Shown here one piece after another: positions 32,676-40,934 of a stretch of DNA of 61,124 nucleotides. The notes beneath the pieces were generated by a model. It did not search any database. It saw only the letters and a list, made by a program, of their open reading frames with translations, and was not told where the DNA came from. Numbering within the stretch: the first letter of the stretch is position 1; each line of letters opens with the position of its first letter. Origin of the DNA: Sphingobacterium arenae (GTDB taxonomy: Bacteria; Bacteroidota; Bacteroidia; Sphingobacteriales; Sphingobacteriaceae); assembly GCF_014692505.1 (NCBI RefSeq), contig NZ_JACNYK010000010.1, positions 1 to 61,124 on the forward strand, read 5' to 3'. The position numbers and the translations under genes are program-made.

Positions 32676-35116
32676 AATTCCTTTTCTCCAAATTCACTCT
32701 TAGGAAGTTTAAGTACTTGGTTCAATTTATGAAGGTTGAAATTTAAGTTCACTAAAAAAATATTCTTCTCATAAATGTAATTAGTTGTCGTATAGAAATC
32801 ATTGGAGAATGTCGTGATTCGTTGCTCATTTACACCCCAATTACCAAGTTCCACAAATTGCCATTGCAGTTGAGCCGTAATAGCTCCTTTTAGGAAGCCC
32901 TTGCTTAAATTGAAATGTGGGGTAGCAAATTTCGAATCCATGCCTTGCACGGTCGGTCTTTCTGAAAGGTAATTAACCTGTATTCCTGTACTCCAGCTTT
33001 TTAGGAAATCCACTTGGACACCGGCATTAATGGAGTACACCCAATCTTGATTTGCTCTCACTTCCCGGTAATCTAATACCTGGCCTAAAATTTTATAGTT
33101 ATATAGGTTCAATCCGCCATTTATCCTTAACCAAGATAGTGGTTTTCCCTCTCCGCCAAGCTCAAACCCATAGCGCGAAGCCCAGTCTGCGTTTGTAAAT
33201 ACGCGGTGTAAGATGGTATCGGCATACACAGCGTTAACCCTTTGGATTGGATTTTTGGTATGTTGGTAATATGCGTTCAAAAAAAGACTTCCGGAGGTAA
33301 GTTTCTTGACCAGCCCTGTTTCTACATTGGTGGTGAATTCCGGTAGTAGCTCCGGATCTCCCTGCTCCAAAGTTTCGGAGTGCTCCCGTTCGGGGATCGG
33401 ATTCAATTCAAAATTATTGTTACGTTGTACTCTTCTTGCTGCAGCCAGTTTCCATGACCAACCCGCTCCCAAATCATGTTTTAAATTAAACGTAGGGTAT
33501 AACTGATGAATGGAATAAGGATATTCTTGACCGGTATGCAGCAATAGTAGATCCCGTTGATAATATTCGTATCTAAGGCCTAAAGAAAGTTCTGTTTTAC
33601 TAAATTCCCTATCATATTGTGAAAAAAGGGCATGTACCCGGTTTGAAGTATTCATTTTGCCGGTAAACTCCGGGATCAATTGTAAATTATTCCTTCCGTT
33701 CTCGGAAGTATAATATTCAAAATTACCTTTTTGGTTATCGTTCCTTAATTGATAGCCTGTTAATAACGCTGCATTTTCCAATTGCCAGCTATGCTGTAAA
33801 GAGAGTCTCAAACCTCGCAATGGGTTAGTGTACCTATTATTCGTCCATTGGACAGTGTCAACCCTATTTTCAATATTTCCGTTTTTTGTTGACCCGTAGA
33901 TATCGGCATATTCATATATGGCGCCTAATTGCAGGGTATGAGCCGCATTGATTTTGTACTGATACGAGAAATCTAGCAGATAAAATTCTCCCTGTTTATT
34001 TTGAAGGTTGGGGTTGAAATAGTTTATCCTGGAAATTTCTTCCCCTGTAGAGGGGCGTATTGTCCTATTGGTATAGTGAATATCAGCCACACGGTCCTGG
34101 AACCTTCTCGACGCCAGTACACCGAAGTTTACGGAGTGTTTGTCTGTTATTTCATAAGCACTGTTCAATCGGATCCCGAAATTGTATTTGTCAAAACTTC
34201 TTTCACCTTGCGAGGGGAAAAAAGTCTGTCGATCCCCGATAATCGTATTTACATCACCATCCCTAAACCCTGCATTGTCATTTCGTAGATAGTTTGCCGA
34301 ACCATTCAATTCCAATCTGTTTTTTTTATACTGAAAGGCAATATCGCCACCAAATCGTTTCTGGGGTTCACGATTATCATAATCGTCGATACTGGGAAGA
34401 CCACCTTGTAAGTTAAGCAACCAGGTAAACCCGTTTGCCACATATTTTTTAGTCTTTAGGTTAATGATACCACCTTTCCCATCGGGGTCAAATTGAGCAG
34501 TAGGACTAGTAATATATTCCACCTCTGAAACATCGTTGGCAGCTATTTGATTCAATATGGTCGCCGGATCTAAGAAAGAGGGTTTTCCATTTATCAATAC
34601 AATCACACCGGTATTGCCCCGCATGCTGATATTTCCATTGGCGTCTACGGTTGCAGAAGGCAGATTCTTCACGATATCCAATGCTGTTCCCCCAATGGCA
34701 TTTTTATACTGGCTGGCTTGGTAAGTTCGTCTATCACTACCATGTTTCTGTCCTGCAATAACGGTTTTTACCATAACCTGTTCCAGACTATTGTTGGCAC
34801 TGGAAATAAAGATAGTTCCCAGATCTATGCTTTTTTGACCTTCAATTTCGAAGATTGTTTTCTTTTGACCATACCCGATGAATTTCACAGTTAGGCTGTA
34901 TTTGCCATTTTTAAGACCGGAAAAACTGAAATGACCAGCTGTATCAGTGATCATCCCATCGATTACCTGATTATTGTCATCTAAAAGACCGATACTGGCA
35001 TAAGGGATGGGAGTGGTCGACAAGGAATCTTTAACAATGCCCGAAACCCTGGAATGCTGTGCAGTTGCAAATTCAACTGTAAATAAGAAACAGCATAGAA
35101 TGAAAAATCTATTCAC
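32672..35116 (-). CDS. TonB-dependent outer membrane receptor with CarboxypepD-like domain
   Basis: 814 residues. The signal peptide (MNRFFILCCFLFTVEFATAQ) is followed by a carboxypeptidase-regulatory-like domain (about 24-105; SLSTTPIPYASIGLLDDNNQ). The plug domain is at 125-220 (AIGGTALDIVKNLPSATVD; GVIVLINGKPSF). A beta-barrel of the outer-membrane beta-barrel family follows to the end. The C-terminus KSEFGEKEF does not end in the usual aromatic, which is common in this subgroup. No SusD partner is present, so it is more likely a metal-chelate or small-ligand importer. It lies next to arsenic operon 1 without an obvious link. Confidence 0.85.
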   Translation of the reverse strand: MNRFFILCCFLFTVEFATAQHSRVSGIVKDSLSTTPIPYASIGLLDDNNQVIDGMITDTAGHFSFSGLKNGKYSLTVKFIGYGQKKTIFEIEGQKSIDLGTIFISSANNSLEQVMVKTVIAGQKHGSDRRTYQASQYKNAIGGTALDIVKNLPSATVDANGNISMRGNTGVIVLINGKPSFLDPATILNQIAANDVSEVEYITSPTAQFDPDGKGGIINLKTKKYVANGFTWLLNLQGGLPSIDDYDNREPQKRFGGDIAFQYKKNRLELNGSANYLRNDNAGFRDGDVNTIIGDRQTFFPSQGERSFDKYNFGIRLNSAYEITDKHSVNFGVLASRRFQDRVADIHYTNRTIRPSTGEEISRINYFNPNLQNKQGEFYLLDFSYQYKINAAHTLQLGAIYEYADIYGSTKNGNIENRVDTVQWTNNRYTNPLRGLRLSLQHSWQLENAALLTGYQLRNDNQKGNFEYYTSENGRNNLQLIPEFTGKMNTSNRVHALFSQYDREFSKTELSLGLRYEYYQRDLLLLHTGQEYPYSIHQLYPTFNLKHDLGAGWSWKLAAARRVQRNNNFELNPIPEREHSETLEQGDPELLPEFTTNVETGLVKKLTSGSLFLNAYYQHTKNPIQRVNAVYADTILHRVFTNADWASRYGFELGGEGKPLSWLRINGGLNLYNYKILGQVLDYREVRANQDWVYSINAGVQVDFLKSWSTGIQVNYLSERPTVQGMDSKFATPHFNLSKGFLKGAITAQLQWQFVELGNWGVNEQRITTFSNDFYTTTNYIYEKNIFLVNLNFNLHKLNQVLKLPKSEFGEKEF

Positions 35117-35324
35117 AAAATTGTAGTTTTCCTCAAAAATAAGGAAGAAAAGGAGGTTATGGAGTTAGAATGAAAATTATACCACTTTTTTTTCAAATGA
35201 ACTATTTTATGCGGCTTGGAAAGCTTAACGTTGCACAACGACAACTGAAAAAGGCAATATCTCAACTGTAAAAGTCAAGACAGTCGACAAAAAATCGAAA
35301 ATCTTATAGATTTTTAAAATTATT

Positions 35325-35340
35325 ATCGTAATATTGCGAT
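35325..35340. promoter_or_regulatory. Candidate ArsR operator, operon 1, site 1
   Basis: ATCGTAATATTGCGAT, an imperfect palindrome with ATCG/CGAT arms, 14 bp before the arsR start. The same sequence is at 58053-58068 before the second arsR. Confidence 0.7.
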
Positions 35341-35354
35341 ATTAAAATCATATC

Positions 35355-35687
35355 ATGGGGCTTACAAAATCAGAAATATTTACGGACGAACAGAACAGAT
35401 TGGCTTCTTTGTTTAAAGTTTTTGGACATCCTGCACGGGTAGCCATTCTACAATATATCATCAATCAGAAAGCCTGTATCTGTAATGATTTGGTTGATGA
35501 ATTGGGTTTAGCACAGGCAACCATTTCACAGCACTTAAAAGAGTTAAAGAGTATAGGTATCATTCAAGGAACAATCGAAGGCAAATCCGTATGTTATTGT
35601 ATTGATGAAAAACTTTGGAAGCAAATTCAAGAGGAATTCAATGCTTTTTTCAATCAAGAGGTCAAAGTAATCAGTTGCTGTTCTTAA
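35355..35687 (+). CDS. arsR: ArsR family repressor, arsenic operon 1
   Basis: 110 residues. The winged helix-turn-helix reads SLFKVFGHPARVAILQYI, and the recognition helix LAQATISQHLKELKSIGI. The probable As(III) ligands are the pair in KACICND and the tail Cys in SCCS. In the absence of arsenite it would bind the palindromes at 35325 and 35707 and block its operon. It is about 90 percent identical to the second arsR at 58085. Confidence 0.92.
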   Translation: MGLTKSEIFTDEQNRLASLFKVFGHPARVAILQYIINQKACICNDLVDELGLAQATISQHLKELKSIGIIQGTIEGKSVCYCIDEKLWKQIQEEFNAFFNQEVKVISCCS

Positions 35688-35706
35688 TATTTTTTTGACC
35701 CTTATC

Positions 35707-35722
35707 ATCGTAATATTGCAAT
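35707..35722. promoter_or_regulatory. Candidate ArsR operator, operon 1, site 2
   Basis: ATCGTAATATTGCAAT between arsR and the DUF6428 gene, 14 of 16 bases as at site 1. It suggests a second promoter or a roadblock inside the operon. Confidence 0.6.
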
Positions 35723-35760
35723 GTATAATTTAATATAAATTCAAATCTTATCTTATTTTT

Positions 35761-36225
35761 ATGACACTTGAACAAATCAAAGAAATCCTACCGACATTGG
35801 ACAATGTGGAATTTCAGTTAGAGAACGGAACGTCTGTTCCCGAACATTTCCATGTTACGGAAGTAGGACAGATTACCAAGCATTTTATTGACTGCGGTGG
35901 TGTAGTCCGTACAGAGAAAGCGGTAAACTTCCAGTTATGGAATGCGGGCGACTATGAGCACAGATTAAAGCCGACCAAGCTATTGAACATTATCAAGCTG
36001 TCCGAAGAAAAATTGGGTATCGAAGATGCCGAGATAGAAGTAGAATACCAAAATGAAACGATTGGCAAGTTTGACTTGGGTTTTGACGGCAAGCATTTCA
36101 TCCTAAAGAACAAACAGACCGCTTGCTTGGCAAGCGACGCCTGCGGTATTCCTGCGGAGAAACAGAAAGTAAAATTATCGGAGTTGAACAGCACTTGCTG
36201 TACACCTGATTCGGGATGTTGTTAA
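35761..36225 (+). CDS. DUF6428 family protein, arsenic operon 1
   Basis: 154 residues. The conserved N-terminal part reads NVEFQLENGTSVPEHFHVTE and HFIDCGGVVRTEKAVNFQLW; the middle IGKFDLGFDGKHFILKNKQT; the tail has many Cys (CLASDACGIPAEKQ, TCCTPDSGCC). The gene is regularly found between arsR and arsC-like genes in Bacteroidota. The Cys-rich end could bind arsenite and deliver it to ACR3; this is inference, as the family has no proven role known to me. The stop is 19 bp before the next start. Confidence 0.8.
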   Translation: MTLEQIKEILPTLDNVEFQLENGTSVPEHFHVTEVGQITKHFIDCGGVVRTEKAVNFQLWNAGDYEHRLKPTKLLNIIKLSEEKLGIEDAEIEVEYQNETIGKFDLGFDGKHFILKNKQTACLASDACGIPAEKQKVKLSELNSTCCTPDSGCC

Positions 36226-36244
36226 ACACGAAGGGCCAACCGTC

Positions 36245-36859
36245 ATGTATAAGAATTTAACTGAAACCATAAACGGGATTATAGACGTCCAGACCGTAAG
36301 TGAGGAACGCAAAACGATACTGCAACCGCTGATAGACTTTGTACAGCAAAAAGCAGACAGCGCAGAGGATATAAACCTCAATTTTATCTGTACCCATAAT
36401 TCACGTAGAAGCCATTTAGCACAGATCTGGGCGCAGGTGGCAAGTGCATACTTCGATATCCCAAACGTGCATTGCTATTCCGGCGGTACGGAAGAAACAG
36501 CACTGTTCCCGAAAGTAGCGGAAACATTGACCAATCAAGGGTTCAATATTTTCAAGATTGCGGAAACCGATAACCCTATATATGCCATAAAATACAGCAA
36601 TAATGCATTGCCTATCATTGGGTTTTCAAAAAAATACGATAGTCCTTTCAATCCTGCATCGGCATTTGTCGCCATTATGACCTGTTCGCAGGCAGACGGC
36701 GGATGTCCTTTCATTGCAGGTGCGGAAAAGCGAATACCCATTACATTTGAAGACCCCAAGATGTCGGACGGCTCGACCGGACAGGCACAGGTATATACCG
36801 AAAGGAGTTTGCAGATAGCACAGGAGATGCTTTATGTTTTTTCAATGATTAAAAATTAG
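36245..36859 (+). CDS. arsC: Arsenate reductase-like, low-molecular-weight tyrosine phosphatase fold
   Basis: 204 residues. The phosphatase loop CTHNSRRS (C-X5-R, about residues 47-54) is preceded by INLNFI, and the domain holds GGTEETALFPKVAETL and MTCSQADGGCPFIAGAEKR. The family reduces arsenate to arsenite in the cytosol with thioredoxin or a small thiol. Two Cys in the C-terminal half (CSQADGGC) could be the resolving pair. The length is larger than the 130-150 residues of classical ArsC, as usual in this Bacteroidota group. The stop is 3 bp before the ACR3 gene. Confidence 0.85.
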   Translation: MYKNLTETINGIIDVQTVSEERKTILQPLIDFVQQKADSAEDINLNFICTHNSRRSHLAQIWAQVASAYFDIPNVHCYSGGTEETALFPKVAETLTNQGFNIFKIAETDNPIYAIKYSNNALPIIGFSKKYDSPFNPASAFVAIMTCSQADGGCPFIAGAEKRIPITFEDPKMSDGSTGQAQVYTERSLQIAQEMLYVFSMIKN

Positions 36860-36862
36860 CCG

Positions 36863-37909
36863 ATGCAACCGAAACTAAAATTTCTTGACCGCTACCTTAC
36901 CTTATGGATATTCCTTGCGATGGCGACAGGCATCGGGTTAGGACATTTCTTTCCGAGCATTTCCAGTGCTACCGATGCACTATCCGTGGGCACGACCAAT
37001 ATCCCTTTGGCGATAGGTCTGATACTGATGATGTACCCACCGTTGGCTAAGGTTGATTATTCACTGTTGCCCAAAGCATTTAAGGACACCAAAGTAATCG
37101 GCATTTCTTTATTGCTGAATTGGGTTATCGGTACGGTATTGATGTTCGGTTTAGCCGTTCTGTTCCTACGGAACGAACCCGATTATATGACAGGTCTAAT
37201 ACTTATTGGCTTGGCAAGATGTATTGCAATGGTCATCGTATGGAGTGACCTGGCAAAAGGGAACAGGGAATATACGGCATTATTGGTGGCACTGAACAGT
37301 ATCTTTCAGATAATAAGTTACAGTTTCTTTGTCTGGCTGTTCATCAACGTATTGCCTAACAAATTAGGCTTAGCCAATTTCAATGTAAGCGTATCCATGA
37401 AAGATGTAACCGAAAGCGTGTTGATATACTTAGGTATTCCTTTTTTCGCAGGTTTTATAAGCCGTTATGCACTTGTAAAGTCAAAAGGTATAGAATGGTA
37501 CAATAGAAAATTCATATCCAAAATATCACCTATCACATTGTATGCGTTGCTCTTCACCATTGTATTGATGTTCAGTCTGAAAGGTGATAAGATACTGGAG
37601 TTACCGATGGATGTCCTAAAGGTAGCGGTACCATTAATTATCTATTTCGTACTGATGTTTTTCGTGAGCTTCTTTTTAAACAAATCCCTAAATGTTCCCT
37701 ATGACAAAAACGCATCCATCGCATTTACCGCCACAGGAAACAATTTTGAGTTGGCCATAGCTGTGTCTATTGCAGTATTCGGTATTCATTCACCACAGGC
37801 ATTTGTGGGCGTTATCGGCCCACTTGTCGAAGTGCCAATATTGATACTTCTGGTAAGGGCAAGTTTGTGGTTGAAAAAGAAATTCTATCCGAATTTTAAC
37901 GCTCAATAA
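36863..37909 (+). CDS. acr3: ACR3 family arsenite efflux permease, arsenic operon 1
   Basis: 348 residues with ten membrane helices. Signature parts include FLDRYLTLWIFLAMATGIGL, NIPLAIGLILMMYPPLAKVD, the catalytic Cys in LARCIAMVIVWSDLAKG, and FTATGNNFELAIAVSIAVFG. It exports arsenite from the cytosol using the proton gradient. It is the last gene of the operon and follows the arsC-like gene by 3 bp, which suits direct hand-over of its product. Confidence 0.95.
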   Translation: MQPKLKFLDRYLTLWIFLAMATGIGLGHFFPSISSATDALSVGTTNIPLAIGLILMMYPPLAKVDYSLLPKAFKDTKVIGISLLLNWVIGTVLMFGLAVLFLRNEPDYMTGLILIGLARCIAMVIVWSDLAKGNREYTALLVALNSIFQIISYSFFVWLFINVLPNKLGLANFNVSVSMKDVTESVLIYLGIPFFAGFISRYALVKSKGIEWYNRKFISKISPITLYALLFTIVLMFSLKGDKILELPMDVLKVAVPLIIYFVLMFFVSFFLNKSLNVPYDKNASIAFTATGNNFELAIAVSIAVFGIHSPQAFVGVIGPLVEVPILILLVRASLWLKKKFYPNFNAQ

Positions 37910-37975
37910 TCGTTTTTATCTCATCCACAAACGCATGGCTTTCTATGACGGAAACTTAAAACAATTTTAAGAATA

Positions 37976-38077
37976 GTTCCAAAAACGAAAGAATCACCTT
38001 ATTGTAGACAATTTGTATATACGAATAAGAGTGCTCTGTGCATTTTCAGGTCCCATGGCGATTATAGTTTTATTAAC
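37976..38077. repeat. 102-bp direct repeat, copy 2
   Basis: See copy 1 at 31396. On the minus strand this copy reads VNKTIIAMGPENAQSTLIR and ends CLQ before a stop, and is therefore closer to the original gene than copy 1. Confidence 0.85.
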
Positions 38078-38108
38078 TTTACCCCGAGGAAGAAATTATG
38101 ATTTCTAG

Positions 38109-38282
38109 AATTTTTTAGGACTGCCTCCTACTCCGAAAAATCTGGCCTTTAAGTACCTGGCCACTGATACTGAATTTTTGGAGATCGGAATATTCAAGGA
38201 TGGAAAAATCGTGGATAAAGTCTATATGCTGGAAAATGATTTGAATTTATATAACGAAAAAGAAATAATTTATGTGGATTAG
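38109..38282 (+). pseudogene. C-terminal gene fragment cut by the 102-bp repeat region
   Basis: The frame reads LPPTPKNLAFKYLATDTEFL, then EIGIFKDGKIVDKVYMLEND, and stops at 38280-38282, overlapping the ATG of the next gene. The overlap shows that it once was the upstream partner in an operon. The 5' part is lost. Family unknown. Confidence 0.5.
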
Positions 38283-38964
38283 GATTACAGATATCATCGT
38301 CAAACAGATAGAGGCCACCCATCTGGAAAACCCGGTACGTCCCGACAGCCCGATGGAACTGGGTTTGTTTCAACGGGAAAGCAGATCTGCTTTCCATGTG
38401 CATACAACGAAAAAAGTATTTCCCCAATACTACGAAATACCCGGCGGTGGTCGCATTCCGATGCGGAAGTGGACCGGTGAGATGAAAACGTTTGCAGAGC
38501 AGGAAACGGCCAAAGTTCCTCCCCTGTCCGGGGGCTTGAAGATCACCCTCTTCGGATGGATACTCTTTTTGTTTGCATTGGGGTTAATAGGCTATGCGGT
38601 GTATGAAACAGTGACCTTACCGCAACAGAAAGCCGCTTACGAGCAAAAAATGAACGAATTGGCAACGGTGCACGAAGGCGAGATTTACTTTGGCCGGTAC
38701 CGGCTATATAAAGTGCCGGGCGATTTCGTGGGAAGCGAAGGCGGATTTGGCTGGTTTAAGGTGGTCCGCATTGAAAACGACGTCTATCAAATCGCAAAAA
38801 GCATCGAAATCAGCAAGACCGCCAAACCAAAGGAGAAAATGAACAGCAGCGATTTTGAACAGGAAACAAGTGCCGTAAAAGCAAAGGATCTGGAGGCCTA
38901 TACAAAACAGTTCCTTTCAGAGGACGGACTGATCGAATTCAATTTTGATCAGAAAAAGGAATAA
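38272..38964 (+). CDS. Hypothetical single-span membrane protein, 230 residues
   Basis: A soluble N-terminal part (GLFQRESRSAFHVHTTKKVF, YYEIPGGGRIPMRKW) of about 95 residues precedes one membrane helix (FGWILFLFALGLIGYAVYETV). A C-terminal outer domain follows (EGEIYFGRYRLYKVPGDFVG; FGWFKVVRIENDVYQIAKS) with a charged end. It has no enzyme motif and I do not recognise it. The start is coupled to the fragment upstream. It is probably a surviving member of a lost two-gene set. Confidence 0.55.
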   Translation: MWIRITDIIVKQIEATHLENPVRPDSPMELGLFQRESRSAFHVHTTKKVFPQYYEIPGGGRIPMRKWTGEMKTFAEQETAKVPPLSGGLKITLFGWILFLFALGLIGYAVYETVTLPQQKAAYEQKMNELATVHEGEIYFGRYRLYKVPGDFVGSEGGFGWFKVVRIENDVYQIAKSIEISKTAKPKEKMNSSDFEQETSAVKAKDLEAYTKQFLSEDGLIEFNFDQKKE

Positions 38965-39092
38965 GATGATCCACAACCATTTTGGGTGACATCAACCGAA
39001 ATGATAACTACTGGTAAGCAATCCTAGGAAATACGCCGAACGCTATCAAAACACCTTTAACAGATAAAAACGACAACAATAAAAATGAATAC

Positions 39093-39815
39093 ATGAAACT
39101 TTTAATCAGAACAGTCCTTTTAGCCGTTATTATCAGCAGTGTGCTTTTTTCCTGTAGCAAAGATGATGATAACGCACCTGATCCTCAAACCGGATACTTT
39201 GTAAAATCGGTCACCGTGTACACTCCTTGGAACCGGGACTCTATACAGATCGGGTTTCGGTATGATGACCGTAACAGAATTATTGAGCAGTCCTTCGGCG
39301 AAGATCTAATTACCTACACATACAACGATATAGGGGAACTTGTCGAGTCTTCTATAGGCAATGGGCCCGCTTATCACTTCATTTATCAGAGCGGTCACAT
39401 CAACCAAATTCAGGTTGTCGATCGGGATACGGATGAAATCGTGGATCAAATGTCTGTTTCTTTTTCCAATGGAACCTATTCGATCGACGGAGAAGCGGTA
39501 TGTAAGGTGGATGAGCAGAATCAGCTTTTGGAATGGTATGACGACAAGGTTGTCTTTTCGTATGGATCTTCGGCAGGCGTACACGAACATTTGAGGCTTA
39601 GTCCGGCCCGCTATCTTGTAGAGCTTACCGATGAATATTTCACCCTTGACCTTGGGTGTTCCAACCGGGAGCTTACAGGCTGGACGCAAGGAAACTCGGT
39701 AGTTACCGCAAAAAGTGTCCGGAATGATCAGGGTCTTATTACTTCTGTTTCTACTGTTAGAGATCACGAAGATTTTGCCAAATGGGATATTGAATACGAA
39801 AAACGACAGCTATAA
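39093..39815 (+). CDS. Lipoprotein with YD-like beta repeats
   Basis: 240 residues. The signal ends in VLFSC (lipobox Cys at about 22), followed by an acidic SKDDDDNAPD linker. The mature part has short strands with a DxxGRI/ELVES pattern: FRYDDRNRIIEQSFGEDLIT, YTYNDIGELVESSIGNG, VCKVDEQNQLLEWYDDKV. This is similar to the DUF4595-type lipoproteins that are common in Bacteroidota. The role is unknown. It is the last gene before the second acidic repeat protein. Confidence 0.65.
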   Translation: MKLLIRTVLLAVIISSVLFSCSKDDDNAPDPQTGYFVKSVTVYTPWNRDSIQIGFRYDDRNRIIEQSFGEDLITYTYNDIGELVESSIGNGPAYHFIYQSGHINQIQVVDRDTDEIVDQMSVSFSNGTYSIDGEAVCKVDEQNQLLEWYDDKVVFSYGSSAGVHEHLRLSPARYLVELTDEYFTLDLGCSNRELTGWTQGNSVVTAKSVRNDQGLITSVSTVRDHEDFAKWDIEYEKRQL

Positions 39816-39880
39816 CCGATACCCGTACGGTATTTCTAGGTATTCACAATAGCTGTAGCCTACTTAAATTATTTGGTTAA

Positions 39881-39911
39881 GGGTATTTTTTCTTTTTTTT
39901 GGGGTATTTAT
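39881..39911 (+). promoter_or_regulatory. Tandem GGGTATTT sites upstream of acidic repeat protein, copy 2
   Basis: GGGTATTTTT (39881-39890) and GGGTATTTAT (39902-39911), 21 bp apart, in the same place as in copy 1 (16217-16246). Confidence 0.4.
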
Positions 39912-39966
39912 CACTGCAACTATATGGAACAGAATAGGTTCAATTAATACAACAATAAATGAAAAC

Positions 39967-40350
39967 ATGATGAATACACAAAACCTTTTTGCTATAAAAG
40001 GACAAGGTCCTATCATAGCTTTCGCAGTAGTAGAACCAACGTTCGATCCGGCTACTCCAAATCGTGGTGGTGAAGGAAACATACCGGATGTCGACCCACT
40101 TGAACGAGAGGAGCCGGAGTTGGACGAGATAGAGGAAAATCAGCCCAATGAACAGCCAGACATCGATCCCTTTGAAGCACCTAATCCTGATATTGACGAG
40201 ATCAATCCGAATGCCGAACCTGAAATTAATGAGCTTTCAACACCAGAGCCCCATATCGACCGTGATCCCACTGTCGAACCGGGGACAAACCCGATGGGGA
40301 GAAATCCAGGCAGATCGAATTCATGCAGTAGCGTTTATGTGTGGGGATGA
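39967..40350 (+). CDS. Acidic Pro/Asp/Glu repeat protein, copy 2
   Basis: 127 residues, start MMNTQNLFAIKGQGPIIAF. It matches copy 1 (16301-16717) over most of its length but lacks 20 codons after GEGNIPD. The ends of the gap in copy 1 show CCGGAC/CCGGAT, so a slip between short repeats removed 60 bp in frame. The repeats PELDEIE, PDIDPFE, PDIDEIN and PEINEL remain. The C-terminus differs after NPMGR (here it reads NPGRSNSCSS) and gains a Cys. No ATP-grasp gene stands near this copy. Conservation of the repeats while the flank changes suggests that the repeat region is the functional part. Confidence 0.6.
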   Translation: MMNTQNLFAIKGQGPIIAFAVVEPTFDPATPNRGGEGNIPDVDPLEREEPELDEIEENQPNEQPDIDPFEAPNPDIDEINPNAEPEINELSTPEPHIDRDPTVEPGTNPMGRNPGRSNSCSSVYVWG

Positions 40351-40386
40351 GTCATCTATTTCTGATCGTTTTCATCGTCATTATCT

Positions 40387-40923
40387 TTAATCAAGTTCCG
40401 GTGCCAGCGGAAAATCGATGGGTACCTGCAATGTTTTTGTTAGGAGGTTACTGATATAATTTTCGCCCATCGTTTGAAGGAGGTCCATCAGGTGTTCTTC
40501 TGTGTATCCCATACCAAAGAAGAAATCCAGTTCACTTGCTATGTGGTTGCCCCTATTTTCTGTCATCGCTTTGACAAGTCGCGCCAATGCGTCCAGTTTG
40601 GGATCAAATCCGGCCATCCCATGCCTTAACTGCATAATTTCATTATCGCTGAAGCCGTTAAGTTTGGCGATCATTGTATGTGCGCTGAGGCAGTAGAGCG
40701 AGCCATTGCACTGCGCCATTACCAGACTCACCACCTCCCGCTCCCTAAGGGTGAGGGAGTTTTTGCGGCCCTGAAAATGATAATAGGTATCAAAAGCGTG
40801 CTCGGAGTACATCATGAATAGAAAGAGGTTCGGTATATGCCCGAGCCGCTTCTCAAAATATGCAATATAATTTCTGTTTGCCTGGCTTACCACCTCTATA
40901 TTAGGTGTTTCTATTGCTACCAT
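40387..40923 (-). CDS. Carboxymuconolactone decarboxylase-like protein (AhpD fold), one active Cys
   Basis: 178 residues. The family motif is GSLYCLSAHTMIAKLNG (about residues 75-92): the second Cys and the His of the C-x-x-C-x-x-x-H motif are kept, but the first Cys is Ser. The related protein at 43135-43704 has both Cys (NCLYCLSAH). Without the pair the protein cannot act as a normal AhpD peroxidase/disulfide reductase. It may bind a ligand or act by one Cys. Last gene of the redox operon, 11 bp after the AraC gene. Confidence 0.8.
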   Translation of the reverse strand: MVAIETPNIEVVSQANRNYIAYFEKRLGHIPNLFLFMMYSEHAFDTYYHFQGRKNSLTLREREVVSLVMAQCNGSLYCLSAHTMIAKLNGFSDNEIMQLRHGMAGFDPKLDALARLVKAMTENRGNHIASELDFFFGMGYTEEHLMDLLQTMGENYISNLLTKTLQVPIDFPLAPELD

Positions 40924-40934
40924 CGTTGTTTCAT

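Noticed and set aside
35355..37909. Treating the TonB receptor and AraC gene as part of the arsenic operon
   Set aside because: They are on other strands or convergent, with no ArsR-type operator near them.
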